Position numbers and translations under genes: made by a program | The notes under the pieces: model-generated | Seen by the model: only the letters and a program-made list of their open reading frames with translations | Databases searched by the model: none | What the model was told of the DNA's origin: nothing | Assembly (NCBI GenBank): GCA_037974665.1 | Contig: CM075773.1 | Coordinates: 30,824,853 to 30,888,852, forward strand | Length of the DNA stretch: 64,000 bases | Direction of reading: 5' to 3' | From: Ehretia macrophylla | Taxonomy: Eukaryota; Streptophyta; Magnoliopsida; Boraginales; Ehretiaceae | Shown: one piece after another, positions 23,742-33,922 of the stretch | Numbering within the stretch: position 1 is the first letter of the stretch | Layout: every line of letters begins with the position of its first letter

Positions 23742-23759
23742 TGGGTGCAACACAAGGAC
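23742..23759 (-). pseudogene. 5S rRNA pseudogene copy 26, 3' end (split by solo LTR)
   Basis: The last 18 nt of the gene (plus-strand TGGGTGCAACACAAGGAC) stand left of the solo LTR. The rest of the same gene resumes at 26060. The final five bases AGGAC are the target duplication. Confidence 0.9.
23755..23759. other. Target-site duplication AGGAC, left copy
   Basis: AGGAC stands immediately before the TG of the LTR and is repeated exactly at 26060-26064 after its CA. Confidence 0.88.
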
Positions 23760-26059
23760 TGTAATACCCTAGCCCGGAATGTGGAATTTTCTTGTTTATT
23801 ATTCTGAAAATTATATTTTTTTAAATTCTTTGAAATCAAATTGTTACTTCTTTATTGTCGCAAGGTGCATTGCATTTCGAGAGCGATAGTTAGAGGGTGT
23901 TTTCTAGTCCTCAACTAATAGTGAAAACTAGTATTTTGGTGTCTTAAATTTTATATTTTACTTGTTGTTAACTAGAATTAATTTGGTGTTGGGTATTTTA
24001 GCTTTTAAATGCATGAAAATAGGCTAAATTGACCAAATTAAGTTAGGTTGACCAAGTGCCTTGACCTTTGACCAAGCTAGTCATCTTTTAATAGTTATAA
24101 CTTGGCAAAAAAAAAAAAAAACAAGCACAAAAAATAGAACCTGCTGGCTGAAACTTGAGAGGGAAAAAAAAAGATTTTCAATCTTCAATCTTCAAATCTT
24201 TGCGTGAGCTCGTGCAGGGTTGGTACCGAGGCATCTAGCGTGGTTTTCTTAGCGACTAGGAGTGTCTAAGGTGAGGGAAGCACGTTTATTTGCGCATTTG
24301 AATATTTGGTTCACAAACTTTGATTTTTGGATTTTATGCGTAGATCGTTAGTTTAATCGTTTTAATGCTTAAAGAATGTTCCTTGACTATTGTAGAACAT
24401 GTATTTATAGCTTTTTAGCATTTTCTACGGTTAAATATAGCTATTGTAATTTAAAATGTCAATTGAATAGTAAAATATGAATAGTAAACCTCGATTCGTA
24501 GAAATTGCTCCGTTATGCGTTCTGTTGATGTGAAAAGATGCTAGATATGCTAGAATGCCTAAATGCATGATTTGTTTGGATTGTGTAATGGAGAAAACGA
24601 GAAAAATGCATTGGTGAAAGTCGGGGTCGTTTAGGTCGAGTTTAGCATTTTCTCGTTTTGCGTGATGGCATTGTCTCGGGAGGCCATGGAAGCACTTTTG
24701 GTGTGGTTATGGCGTTGGTTGGGTGTTTGGTTAGAGTAGCGGTAGTTCAAATGAGCAAAGGGGAAAATTGGGGCTTTGCGTGAATTCTATGATAAAGTAG
24801 GGTTTCGGGGTCTTTAGACGTGCCTTATGGTGACCAAGGAGGATTGGTGAAGTCGGTTTCCAAAACTCATGGCTCGTTTGAAAGTAGTAGCGTTTGGTAA
24901 GTTGGGGTCGTTTTGTGTTTTTGTTGGTTTTCATAGAATTTTGCTTGTAGAATGCTTATTAATGTTTGTTAATGCTTATTATGTTTGTTAGATTTGATTT
25001 TGATTGAAATGTTTATCAACTGTTGCTATTGCGTGCGAGACTAACCTACTTTGTTATTCTCCCACGTGTGGCTCTATTGCTCGATTGCTCGATTGTTGCA
25101 TTGTATATTGTATTGCATTCATAGAGTCAGGGGCGGTGTGATGAGCCTCTCTGGGTAGCCTCGGGATGCCAGTGTTGGTTGCCCTAGCTCCGTGTCCTAT
25201 TCCCTTTCTCGCTTGGGTTGCCTCCTAGGGAGATTTGGGTCGTAGAATTGATGGATACTTACGGGGTATTCCAAACTGAAGTTATGAGGTGGTTTGGGCC
25301 GGCGCGTCGTCATCGAATTCGTGATTGAAAGTTGCTCGTGGAAAGTGAATCGTATCCTTTGAATGAGTGTTTATAGTTTTAATGCTTGTCTTGTTTTATT
25401 GTTGGCTTTGTTTGTGTCTTTATATGATAATTGAATGAATTGCTTGACTATTTGCATTGCATTCTCCTCTCATCTCTGTCCTTGAGACCAATAACCCTCA
25501 CTAAGCAATAGTTTTTGCTCATTCCTTTCTATACTATATTTTACAGGAGTAGTTGAAGCGGACCCTATTGAGGTAATTGAGGAGGAGGAGCAAGTAGAGG
25601 TGTTTCCTTGATAGCACTTCTTTGCTTAGCTGGTGGTTGGTTGCCAGACTTTTGTGCGGGCCATGCTTGATGTGTTTAATGCTTGGTCGTCGCTTATTTT
25701 GAGGCTTGTAGCCTTGTATGTAGTTCTATTTTGAGGTCTTTATAGTCTTATGTTGTAAAAGTTTAAAGATTGTAAAGTTGTAAAATTATACTCATGTGAC
25801 TAGAGAAGAATTGCATACTAATGGTTTAACTGTTTAGTGGCATAAATACTTGTGTAGTATGCATGGCATTTTGTATTGCAAGTTGGTTAATAAGAAGATG
25901 TATGTTTTAAAAGAAAATAGGCTTGTTTCAAATGTTTAATATGGAATTCGCAAGTATTATATTGAATGTAGGGTTTCGAATTGTCCACGGTACAGAGGAG
26001 ACTCCGTCCGTGTGTCGGGTCTGGGCTTGGCCTTTTCGGGGTCGGGTCGGGGTGTGACA
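23760..26059 (+). mobile_element. Solo LTR (2300 bp) of a Ty3/gypsy-like element inside a 5S gene
   Basis: The insertion starts TGTAATACCC, ends GGGGTGTGACA and is flanked by a perfect 5-bp duplication AGGAC. It has no PBS, PPT or coding region, so it is the product of recombination between the two LTRs of an element. Orientation follows the other LTRs here: CCC-rich start, GGGGTGT-ACA end. A box at about 25135-25265 (GGGTAGCCTCGGGATGCC, then CCCTTTCTCGCTTGGG, then GGAGATTTGGGTCGTAGAA) matches the minus-strand box of the LARD LTRs closely and the chromovirus LTR box more loosely. A poly-A tract lies at about 24107-24121. The reading frames inside are short and unsupported. Confidence 0.9.
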
Positions 26060-26064
26060 AGGAC
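26060..26064. other. Target-site duplication AGGAC, right copy
   Basis: It is identical to 23755-23759. Removing one copy together with the LTR restores the reading of the 5S gene across the site. Confidence 0.88.
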
Positions 26065-26164
26065 TTCCAGAGGGTCACCGATCCTTGTACTACTCTCGCC
26101 CAAGCTCGCGTAAATTCAGAGTTCTGATGGGATCCGATGCATTATTGCTGTTATGATGACACCT
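26060..26164 (-). pseudogene. 5S rRNA pseudogene copy 26, 5' part (split by solo LTR)
   Basis: The remaining 105 nt (including the duplicated AGGAC) carry class B features (TTCCAGAGGGTCACC, TAAATTCAG). Other changes are CCGATCCTTG, AAGCTCGCG, CCGATGCATTATTGC and a degraded 5' end (GATGACACCT). Confidence 0.9.
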
Positions 26165-26724
26165 GTCATCTTGAGGGTGGAAAGCTCTTATGTGTTGACG
26201 GTTCACAGTCCTAGCCAATAGAGACGGCCCATTCAAAGGGCCCAATGGGCTTATCGACGGCCCATCTGCTTCAACAAAGCTGCATCACTGCAAGACGTGA
26301 TATCAACGCGTTGTAGACCCCTCAAATGTTCCGCAAGTTGGGTTCTCGTCCTTTTTGCAGCTCACGACGAATGACCTGCGCCTAAAAAATAGCGCAAAAC
26401 GAAGGAAAGTGGCCCAAAATTGCTGAAAATGTTCATTTTTTTGTACCAAAAATAGGCGCAGCCGCGCAGGCTTGCTGCCCCCATCGGAGAGCTTCCGGAG
26501 AGCTTTCCAATGGTATCCAGTGCACCGCATAGCTCCTTTCAGATCAAAAGTTAGGGGCAGCAGGGCAACGAAGACGTTGTCACCGGGCGCACGCGCTAGG
26601 TTTGCGGGCCCAGCCTCTACGCAATGCGAAGTCATCATGTCCAAGATGCCATAGGACTTGAGAATGTAAATGTGATGGATAAAGCATCTTGGCAAGGCAA
26701 AACGGGGCAAAAAAAAATGAAAAG

Positions 26725-26842
26725 TGGGTGCAACACGAGGACTTCCAGAGGGTCACCCATCCTAGTACTACACTCGCCCAAACACGCTTAAATTCAGAGT
26801 TCTGATGGGATTCGGTGCATTAGCGCTAGTATTATCACACCC
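26725..26842 (-). rRNA. 5S rRNA gene copy 27 (class B)
   Basis: Changes are TGGGTGCAAC at the 3' end, TACACTCGCCCAAACACGC, GGATTCGG, TTAGCGCTAG and ATCACACCC. The C-box has the standard class B form. Confidence 0.87.
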
Positions 26843-27401
26843 GTTATGCTGAGGGTGCGAAGCCCTTATGTGTTGATGGTTCAGAGTCCTAGCCAAGAGA
26901 GACGACACATTCAAAAGGCCAATGGGCATATCGACGGCCCATCTGCTTCAACAACGCAGCATTGCCACTAGACGTGATATCGACGCATTGTAGACCCTTC
27001 TAATGTTTTGCGAGTTGGGTCTCGTCCTTTTCGTGGCTCACGATGAATGCCCTGGGCCTAAAAAATAGCGCAAAAAGAAGAAATGTAGCCCAAAACTGAT
27101 GAAAATGTTTGATTTTCGGTACCAAAAACAGTCGTAGCCGAGTGGGCTTACTACCCCTATCGTAGAGCTCCCGGAGAGCTTTCTATCGGTATGTGGTGCG
27201 GAGCATAACTCCTTACGGATCAAAAGTTATGGGCACCGGAACGACGGAGACCTGGTCACAGGTACCACCCCTAGGTTTGTGGGCCCAGCCTCTACGCGAT
27301 GCGAACTTGTCTTGCCCAAGATGCCGTGGGACTCGAGAATATATAAATGTAACAAATAAAGCATCTTGGCAAGGCTAAATGGGGCAAAAAAAATGAAAAT
27401 A

Positions 27402-27520
27402 GGGGTGCAACACGAGGACTTCCCCAGGGGTCACCCATCCTAGTACCATTCCCACCCAAGCACGCTTAACTTCGGAATTCTGATGGGATCTGGTGCGTTA
27501 ATGCTGGTATGATCGCCTCC
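27402..27520 (-). rRNA. 5S rRNA gene copy 28 (class A)
   Basis: At 119 nt it has CTTAACTTCGG and a C-box TTCCCCAGGGGTCACCC. Changes are GTACCATTCCCACCC, GGAATTCTG, GGTGCGTTAATGC and a degraded 5' end (GATCGCCTCC). Confidence 0.87.
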
Positions 27521-28064
27521 GTCATGCTAAGGGTATAAAACCCTTATGTGTTGACGGTTCACAGTCCCATCCAAGATAGACGACCCATTCAAAAGGCCCA
27601 ATGGGCTTATCGATAGCCCATCTACTTCAACAAAGAAGCATCATTGCAAGACGTGATATCGATGCGTTGTAGAGCCCTATAATGTTTCGTGAGTTAGGTT
27701 CTCGTCCTTTTTGCGGCTCACGATGAATGACCCCGGCCTAAAAAATAGGGCAAAAAGAAGAAAATATGCCCTAATTTGATTAAAACATTCGATTTTGGGT
27801 ACCTAAAACTAGCGCAGCCGAGTAGACTTCTTGCCCCCGTTGTAGAGCTCCCAGAGAGCTTTTCAACGGTATACTATGCCCCGCATAGCTCCTTACAAAT
27901 CAAAAGTTATGGGCACCGGAGCGACGGAGACTTGGTCATAGGCCCTACCCCCTAGGTTTGCGAGCCCAGCCTTTACGCGATGCGAAGTTGTCTTGCCCAA
28001 GATGCCGTGGGACTCAAGAATATAAATGTGACGGATAAAAAATCTTGGCAAGGCTAAACAGGGC

Positions 28065-28073
28065 AAAAAAAAA
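28065..28073 (-). terminator. Pol III terminator downstream of copy 29
   Basis: Nine A on the plus strand give T9 on the gene strand, about 9 bases after the gene. It is the standard termination signal for 5S genes. Confidence 0.68.
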
Positions 28074-28081
28074 TGTAAAGT

Positions 28082-28200
28082 GGGGTGCAACACGAGGACT
28101 TCCCAGGGGGTCACCGATCCTAGTACTACTCCCGCCCAAGCACGCTTAACTTTGGAGTTCTGATGGGATCCGGTGCGTTAGTGTTGGTATGATTGCACGC
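28082..28200 (-). rRNA. 5S rRNA gene copy 29 (class A, one of the best candidates for function)
   Basis: It has 119 nt with canonical C-box (TTCCCAGGGGGTCACC), canonical A-box core on the gene strand (GTTAAGCGTGCTTGGG) and the standard 3' end GTTGCACCCC. Differences from the plant consensus are few: CACCGATCC, CTCCCGCCC, TTTGG, GGTGCGTTAGTGTTGG and CACGC at the 5' end. It is the last 5S gene before the chromovirus and the satellite. 5S rRNA would join the large ribosomal subunit, but with these changes activity is uncertain. Confidence 0.89.
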
Positions 28201-28228
28201 GTCATGCTGAGGGTGCAAAACCCTTATG
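28201..28228 (-). promoter_or_regulatory. Upstream flank of 5S copy 29 (C at -1, TATA-like at -28)
   Basis: On the gene strand position -1 is C and positions -28 to -24 read CATAA, a weak version of the TATATA-like element reported upstream of plant 5S genes. The GC doublet expected near -12 is not evident. The same AT-rich word (plus-strand CTTATGTG) stands at this distance before most copies, so it is a family feature. Confidence 0.5.
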
Positions 28229-28620
28229 TGTTGATGGTTCACAGTCCCATCCAAGAGAGACGGCCCATTCAAAAGGCCAATGGGCTTATCGATAGCCCAT
28301 TTGCTTCAACAATACAGCATCACTAAAAGACGTGATATCGACGCATTGCAGAGCCCTCTAATGTTCCGCGAGTTGGCTTCTCATCATTTTCGCGGCTCGC
28401 GACGAATGACCCAGGCCTAAAAGATAGAGCAAGAAAAAAGAAAAGATGCCCAAAACTGATGAAAATGTTCAATTTTAGGTAATGAAAATAGGCGCAGCCG
28501 AGCAAGCTTCCTGCCCATGTCGTAGAGCTCCTAGAGAGCTTTCTAACGGTATGCTGTGCGAGGCATAACTCCTTACGGATCAAATGTTATGGGCACCGGA
28601 GCGACGGAGACCCGGTCACA

Positions 28621-30523
28621 TGATGCGAGGTTTGTTTCTAGATTTAGTTCACTTAATAAGCTTTAATTGGACATTTTTTTCACTGGAATTGGAGATTGTT
28701 TGCTTGTCTAAATGATTGTGGGAAAACAGACCATTTCAGTGAGGTTTTTATCTAGTAATATGTTTTGAAAATTATTGTAACTTCTCTTGTGGTATTAAAT
28801 GCTTGGGATTGTGGCACTTGGATGTTGTGTGGACTGTTTTGAATGATTGAGGATGTTTAATTAATCAATGCATGGCTTTGGTTTAATTACGTGACAACTT
28901 GTGGCTTAATCGCACGGGTAAGCATGAACTGAAACCCTAATGACTATGAAAACTCACTAAGTGTTGATCCTATGGTTATCGTGTCTAATTATGTGATTAG
29001 TGGGCTGCCCGTAGTTGTCCTTATAGTTCTAAATGTGATTTCCAATTATTACATGTTGTCAAGTAGGCCTTTCTTGCACCTGGTCCCACGTAGACGTCGT
29101 TGCATGTTGTATAAACTTATTATTTGATTATATGAACCCCGAAATGAGTTATATGACTTTATTTACGTGTGTTACATGGCTTCCCATTTAATATTCATAT
29201 AACTCCATGTGCTTTACAAGCGAAATTACGTGTCAAAGTATGCCTCGTGAGTTTACTTGTCAATGTGCAATCTTATGACTGCTCGGAGGCAACCTACTTT
29301 GTTGTCCTCCTAATATGATATATTAAATGTCATAAATGTGCATTGCATACAAGGTTGCAACCTTTCATTCTGGCGTGGTAGCGTTTCACGCACACCGGGA
29401 GGCATCGGGCTTGCCGATGCAACCGTTACTACCATTGTCCAATTCTCCCTCTCGCTTGGGGGCTAGACTTCCTCGGAGAGTTGGGTCGTAGGATTTCGGG
29501 GTACATTCGGAGTACACCCATTTGGCAAGATAAGTGGAAGGTTTGAAGTCGGCCGCAACAACTGATACTGGAAATGAACTGAGAGCAAAAGCTCACCGTA
29601 TTCTTTTCACTATGTGTATAAGTACTCTCGCATGGTTCCTAGAGGACCTCGGGGAGGAAAGACGGGTAATTGTGTTCTTTTACTTTTATATTACATTATG
29701 AACTTACTTGTGATATATGTCATGCTTGCAAAAAGGGTTTTCATAAGTTGAACCGGAAAAAGAGTTTCAAAACTTATTTCTCGTTCCCCCTCACTGAGTT
29801 CATAAGGACTCACCCTCTTTTATCATCTCAGGTGAAGAAGATCAGGAACATGTACCTGAGGATAACGTGCCTATCGATGACTCCTTGGAGTGATTGCATG
29901 CCTTACGTGCCTTACGTGGTTGTGGTTATTTTTTGAACGATATGTTGTTTGAAGATCATCTCTTTTGTTGTTTGTCATTGCTATTGTAAATGACCCCCGT
30001 TGTAATTTGTGGTCAAATTTTGGTTTGTACTGATCATAACTAGATAGACCCTCTTCCGGTCGTTTTGCTATCGCTACTGGTTAGTATCTATCACAGGCTT
30101 ATGAAGTATCAGATAAAGGGTTAAGTAAAATGAATCTATCCAATCTTAAGCAGGTACTCATTGGTAAGCTAAGATCAACAAGTACTTTTGTAACAAGGAT
30201 TGACAAACAAACGAGACATAGTTATCATGCTAGGTTGTTAATCAAACGAGACTTCAAGATAACTAGTAAACATTTCGATTGGTGATAAATAGTAATCTTA
30301 GTTGGAAATGAATTTGAGATTGAAAGTTTTGAGGCCTTTAGAAAATTAGGTCAAACTAAAGAGCCCAATTACAGCCATTATGCTGCCAATTTTTCAGAGA
30401 ATTTGTGGAGTTCTAGGCTAACATTAAGCGTTAAACCTTAATGAACGATTAAGTACGTGAAGTGATATGAATGTTTGGATCACACCGTTGTCTGACCTCT
30501 ATAGGTCGGGATAGGGCGTGACA
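28621..30523 (+). repeat. 5' LTR of the chromovirus, 5'-truncated (1903 bp)
   Basis: It aligns with 36986-38852 of the 3' LTR from TGATGCGAGGTTTGTTTCT to GGGCGTGACA. The missing 1627 bp include the outer LTR end. It keeps two stretches lost from the 3' LTR: about 11 bp near 29505 and about 24 bp near 29790. The LTR box CCCTCTCGCTTGGGGGC is at 29447-29463. A short frame at 29670-29936 is also found in the 3' LTR with changes and is not a gene. Confidence 0.9.
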
Positions 30524-30801
30524 CCTTATATTAATGGTATCAGAGCTTAGATTGCTTAAGCCGGGTTTAACTCTCGGACCATGGGTAGAAGCCCTAAGAT
30601 TATCAGGATGACTTGTTTATGTGTGTTATTATGTGACAATATCAATTGTGCCTTCTCTGTTTCTATGTGCTTATGTGATTAACATGTCTTAACTGTTTCG
30701 AGAATTGCGTGTCTATATAAAATTATATGTTGCATATCTAATAAATTAAATTCTTCTTTGTCGTATTCTAATAAATTGTACATCATAATTTGTGCCTATA
30801 G
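30524..30801 (+). other. Untranslated leader of the chromovirus
   Basis: This is the segment of 278 bp between the 5' LTR and the probable original gag start. Apart from the PBS it is AT-rich with no recognisable signal. Confidence 0.65.
30535..30546 (+). other. Primer-binding site for initiator tRNA-Met
   Basis: TGGTATCAGAGC is an exact match to the usual plant Met-initiator PBS. It starts 11 bases after the LTR end, the intervening bases being CCTTATATTAA. Confidence 0.9.
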
Positions 30802-31611
30802 ATAGCTGGCCCTAGTACCCGCAATACTAATAGGAGCGGTGAGTCCCAAGAGGCCGGAGATGCTCATCAAACTAATCTCGACATGGCTATGTTTAACATG
30901 ATGGCGAATGCTATGGATCGCGTATCGCGAGTGATGGAACATCAAGATGCACGTGAAGCAAACAACAACAACAATAACAGGAATGGTGGTAACAATGGGA
31001 GAAACAACAGAATGCGGGAGTTCCTTGACTTTCACCTGTCCAAATTCTTCAAGGAAGCTGATGATGAAAAGGCAGAGGCTTGGCTGTCTGAGATTGAAAG
31101 GATTTTCAGACCACTTGACTATACTGATGAAGAAAAGGTTGAGTTTGCTGTGTTCTTGTTGCACGGGGATGCTGAGCATTGGTGGCACACTGTGGAGGTA
31201 CTTTGGCAAACTCATCATACACCTCGCTTGTGGGGTAATTTTGGTAAGGCATTCAAGGAAAAATACGTACCTGCAGTTTCTAGGCAAAGGCGAATTGAAG
31301 AATTTATGCACCTGAACCAGGGTAACATGACGGTGGCCCAGTACGAGGCTCATTTTGACCGACTGTCCCGCTATGCTCAATACATGGTCAGTACCCTTGA
31401 GGCGAAGATGTGGAAATTTACGATTGGGTTGAGGCTAGAAATTCAAGATCAGTTGGCTTCGCATGAGTTTGCTACCTATTCTGCTCTCCTTGTTGCTGCT
31501 TCCCGAGTTGAGAAGAGGAAACTTTATAGAGCCAGTTCAAGCCAACTGAACAAGAAACCGTATCAGCCTCCAGGTCAACAGAGAAAATTCCAAACCCAGA
31601 GTCGCAGTTAG
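30802..31611 (+). pseudogene. gag: gag capsid region (chromovirus), start codon lost
   Basis: Gag forms the virus-like particle that packages the element RNA. The open frame has a first ATG at 30883, but the same frame stays open back to an ATA at 30802 that precedes a gag-like AGPSTR start, so the true start was probably lost by a G-to-A change. Visible features are an N-rich tract from about 30958 (encoded by AAC/AAT repeats) and a capsid core with FLHGDAEHWW and the GNFGKAFKEKY block typical of plant gypsy retrotransposon gag. It ends at TAG 31609-31611, before the zinc-knuckle region, which continues in the same frame. An antisense frame over this stretch is a shadow. Confidence 0.9.
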
Positions 31612-32220
31612 GGCCAGAGCCAGAACAGACCAGTCAATAACCATGGCCCGACTAAAATACCATCAGCCTCTTCCACCCACGGATCCACAAGTAGTTCACC
31701 TGCTACTCAGTCTATCAACTATTATTACTGTGACAAGAAGGGTCACACCGAGGCCCAGTGTTAGAAGAAGTCAGGACGATGTGTGCGGTGTGGCAGTGAT
31801 CAGCATCAGATCAAGGATTGTACTAAATGGCAAGGGGGACAAAATCAGATTAAACCAGCTGGTAGAGGCAAGACTCCAATTCCTAGAGTTCAGGCCCGAG
31901 CTTACGCTATTGAATGCGATGAGCATCCTGAGGTGACTGCTGTTGTTGAAGGTACATTCTTGATACTTAATCAACCTGTTAGGGTGCTAATTGATCCAGG
32001 TGCTACTCATTCATTTATTACTCCCTTATGTGTGCAACGTGTGAAATTACGAGTTGTATATTTGCCTTACGAAGTAGAAGTTGGTACTCCGATGGGTTAT
32101 AAACTTGTTACTAGCTCAGCTTGTAAAGCATGTAAAATCCAAATTAAGGATAGGGAATTCTCAGCCAATCTTATAATGTTACCCTTTCGAGACTATGAAG
32201 TCATCTTAGGGATGGACTAG
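31612..32220 (+). pseudogene. gag zinc-knuckle and aspartic protease region
   Basis: This continues the gag frame through a second in-frame stop (TAG 31762-31764). One intact CCHC zinc knuckle is seen (CVRCGSDQHQIKDC at about 31786-31827). A first knuckle before the stop has lost its leading Cys (YYYCDKKGHTEAQC). The retropepsin active site is LIDPGATHSFI (Asp codon about 31993), followed by the ILGMD motif at the end, where a Trp codon has become TAG (32218-32220). The protease matures the polyprotein. The order zinc knuckle then protease is standard for Ty3/gypsy. Confidence 0.88.
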
Positions 32221-32386
32221 TTGGCAAAGCATCATGCCCAACTAGATTGTCGAACGAATATTGTAACATTCTAGATACCTGGTCAACCAATATTGGAGGT
32301 ATTGGGTCGAAAAGACTTCATCGGGAGTTCCATCATTTCATCTATGAAATCGGTGAAGTCCTTGAGAAAAAGGGTGTAGTGGATAC
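32221..32386 (+). pseudogene. Protease-RT linker with stops and a frame change
   Basis: This stretch translates in the gag frame as recognisable linker sequence (AKHHAQLDCR and following) but has stops at 32272-32274 and near 32371. Just after the second, the reading shifts by one base into the frame used by the reverse transcriptase from about 32387. The lesion is an indel of unknown direction. Confidence 0.7.
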
Positions 32387-33067
32387 TTAACTTACCTCAT
32401 CAACAAGCCGTCGGACAAAGCTAAGTTGGAGGAGATGCCAGTGATTAAAGATTATGCGGATGTGTTTCAAGAAGAGTTGCCCAGTTTACCCCCAAATCAA
32501 GAGATCAAGTTCATTATAGAATTACTGCATGGCACCCAGCCGATATCTAAAGCTCCCTATCGTATGCCACCAGCTGAGCTACAAGAATTGAAGGACCAAT
32601 TGCAAGCATTGTTGAAGAAGGGGTTTGTTCAACCAAGTTCTTCTCCATGGGGTGCACCAGTCCTATTTGTAAAGAAGAAAGATGGAACGTTGAGGCTATG
32701 CATCGATTATCGAGGATTGAACCAAGTGACCGTCAAGAATAAATACCCACTTCCACTGATCGACGAGTTGTTTGATCAACTTCAAGGAGCTAAAGTGTAT
32801 TCAAAACTCGACTTGATGCAAGGGTACCATCAGTTGCGGATCAAAAAGGAGGATGCGCCCAAAATAGCTTTCAGGACGAGATATGGGCATTATGAATTTG
32901 TGGTAATGTCATTTGGGCTAACTAATGCCCTTGCAGCTTTTATGGACTTGATGCACAGGGTGTTTCATCGCTACTTTGACCAATTTGTAGTGATCTTTAT
33001 TGATGATATTTTGGTATACTCAAAATCCGAGGCTGAGCATGAACAACATCTGGAATTGGTATTGTAA
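32387..33067 (+). pseudogene. pol: Reverse transcriptase, N-terminal and catalytic part
   Basis: The first ATG of the open part is 32426, but the frame is readable from about 32387. Family motifs in order are [28 protein letters not shown], the [11 protein letters not shown] block (first catalytic Asp), MSFGLTNA and the polymerase core FIDDILVYS, with the Asp pair at 33002-33007. The usual FGLTNAPA has become ALA. The frame ends at TAA 33065-33067, where a Gln codon is expected (CAA to TAA). Confidence 0.93.
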
Positions 33068-33922
33068 AAACTTCGGGAGTACCAATTGTATGCAAAGTTT
33101 AACAAATGCGAATTTTGGTTGCGGCAGATTGCATTCTTGGGGCACATTATATCCCAAGAGGGAATAGCGGTAGACCAAGCAAAGATAGAAGCGGTGATGT
33201 CTTGGAAGAAACCGGAAAATGTTATGAAAATTGGGAGTTTTCTCGGTTTAGCCGGCTATTATCGGAGATTCGTGAAGGATTTCTCAAAAATTGCAGGACC
33301 GCTTACAAAGCTCACTCAAAAGAAAACAAAGTTCGTGTGTGATGACAAGTGTGAGAACAGCTTTCAAGAACTGAAGAAAAGATTGACTACCGCACCTATT
33401 CTTGCATTGCCTAAAGGGAGTCAAGGCTTTGTAATCTATAGCGATGCTTCCAAAGAAGGACTAGGGTGGGTGTTGATGCAGAACTGTAGAGTGATTGCGT
33501 ATGCCTCTAGGAAACCGAAACCGTATGAATTGAACTACCCGACGCATGATTTGGAGTTAGCGGCTATTGTGTTTGCACTCAAGAAATGGAGGCACTATCT
33601 GTGGGGTAACAAGTTCGAGGTGTTTACTGATCATAAGAGCTTGAAATACTTGTTCTCACAAAAAGAGTTGAACATGAGGCAAAGACGGTGGATGGAGCTT
33701 TTGGATGATTATAACTACACAATCAATTATATGTCTGGTAAACCAAATGTAGTTGCAGTTGCCTTAAGTCGGAAAGCGAGCATGGCAAAACTAGAAGTTA
33801 AGGTGCAGAAGTTGTTAGAGGAAGCATTTTCGTGGAATCCACAATTGACTCAAAAAGGGTTATTATTTGCCACTACACAAATTCAATCAACCTTGTTGTC
33901 TGAATTACGAGAGGCTCAATAG
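33068..33922 (+). pseudogene. pol: Reverse transcriptase thumb/connection and RNase H
   Basis: This is the same frame as the upstream part. It opens with the conserved KFNKCEFW block (from about 33095), then FLGHIIS and the LAGYYRRF motif. The RNase H core shows YSDAS (Asp codon 33443-33445), a DLELAA block carrying the catalytic Glu, and [12 protein letters not shown] with the next Asp. It ends at TAG 33920-33922 after LREAQ, again a likely Gln codon. RNase H removes the RNA strand after first-strand synthesis. Confidence 0.92.

Larger units (their letters stand above)
7680..23759 (-). repeat. 5S rDNA tandem array, main segment
   Basis: This segment carries copies 2 to 25 and the first part of copy 26, head to tail on the minus strand. 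Spacing between successive 3' ends is mostly 671-680 bp; shorter intervals mark deletions (611 bp before copy 14, 629 before copy 17, 653 before copy 20, and the damaged unit near 20.38 kb). The spacer of about 558 bp contains, in order on the plus strand after each gene, a pyrimidine/AT-poor flank, the GACGGCCCATTCAAAAGG box, the TCGTCCTTTTCG box, an A-rich tract, ATCAAAAGTTATGGGCACCG, and the A-run just before the next gene. Adjacent units differ at many positions. Confidence 0.95.
26060..28620 (-). repeat. 5S rDNA tandem array, right segment
   Basis: This segment contains the rest of copy 26 and copies 27 to 29 with intervals of 677-680 bp (copy 26 to 27 is 678 bp once the LTR and one target repeat are subtracted). 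The array ends inside a spacer at ...GACCCGGTCACA, where the truncated chromovirus LTR begins. No 5S gene is seen to the right of this point. Confidence 0.94.

Noticed and set aside
24107..24121. Poly-A tract in the solo LTR as a retroposon tail
   Set aside because: It lies inside the LTR with no target duplication next to it, so it is a homopolymer within the element.
364..28583. Short frames (60-98 aa) in the 5S spacers and over 5S genes
   Set aside because: They run antisense through, or across, the 5S gene and spacer, recur once per unit and are broken differently each time.
29670..29936. 88-aa frame in the chromovirus 5' LTR, also at 38024-38266
   Set aside because: It lies wholly inside the LTR. 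The two copies differ by an indel and the frame has no recognisable domain.
30796..31380. 194-aa minus-strand frame opposite gag
   Set aside because: It is a shadow of the gag frame. The plus-strand protein has clear retrotransposon gag motifs and the antisense one has none.
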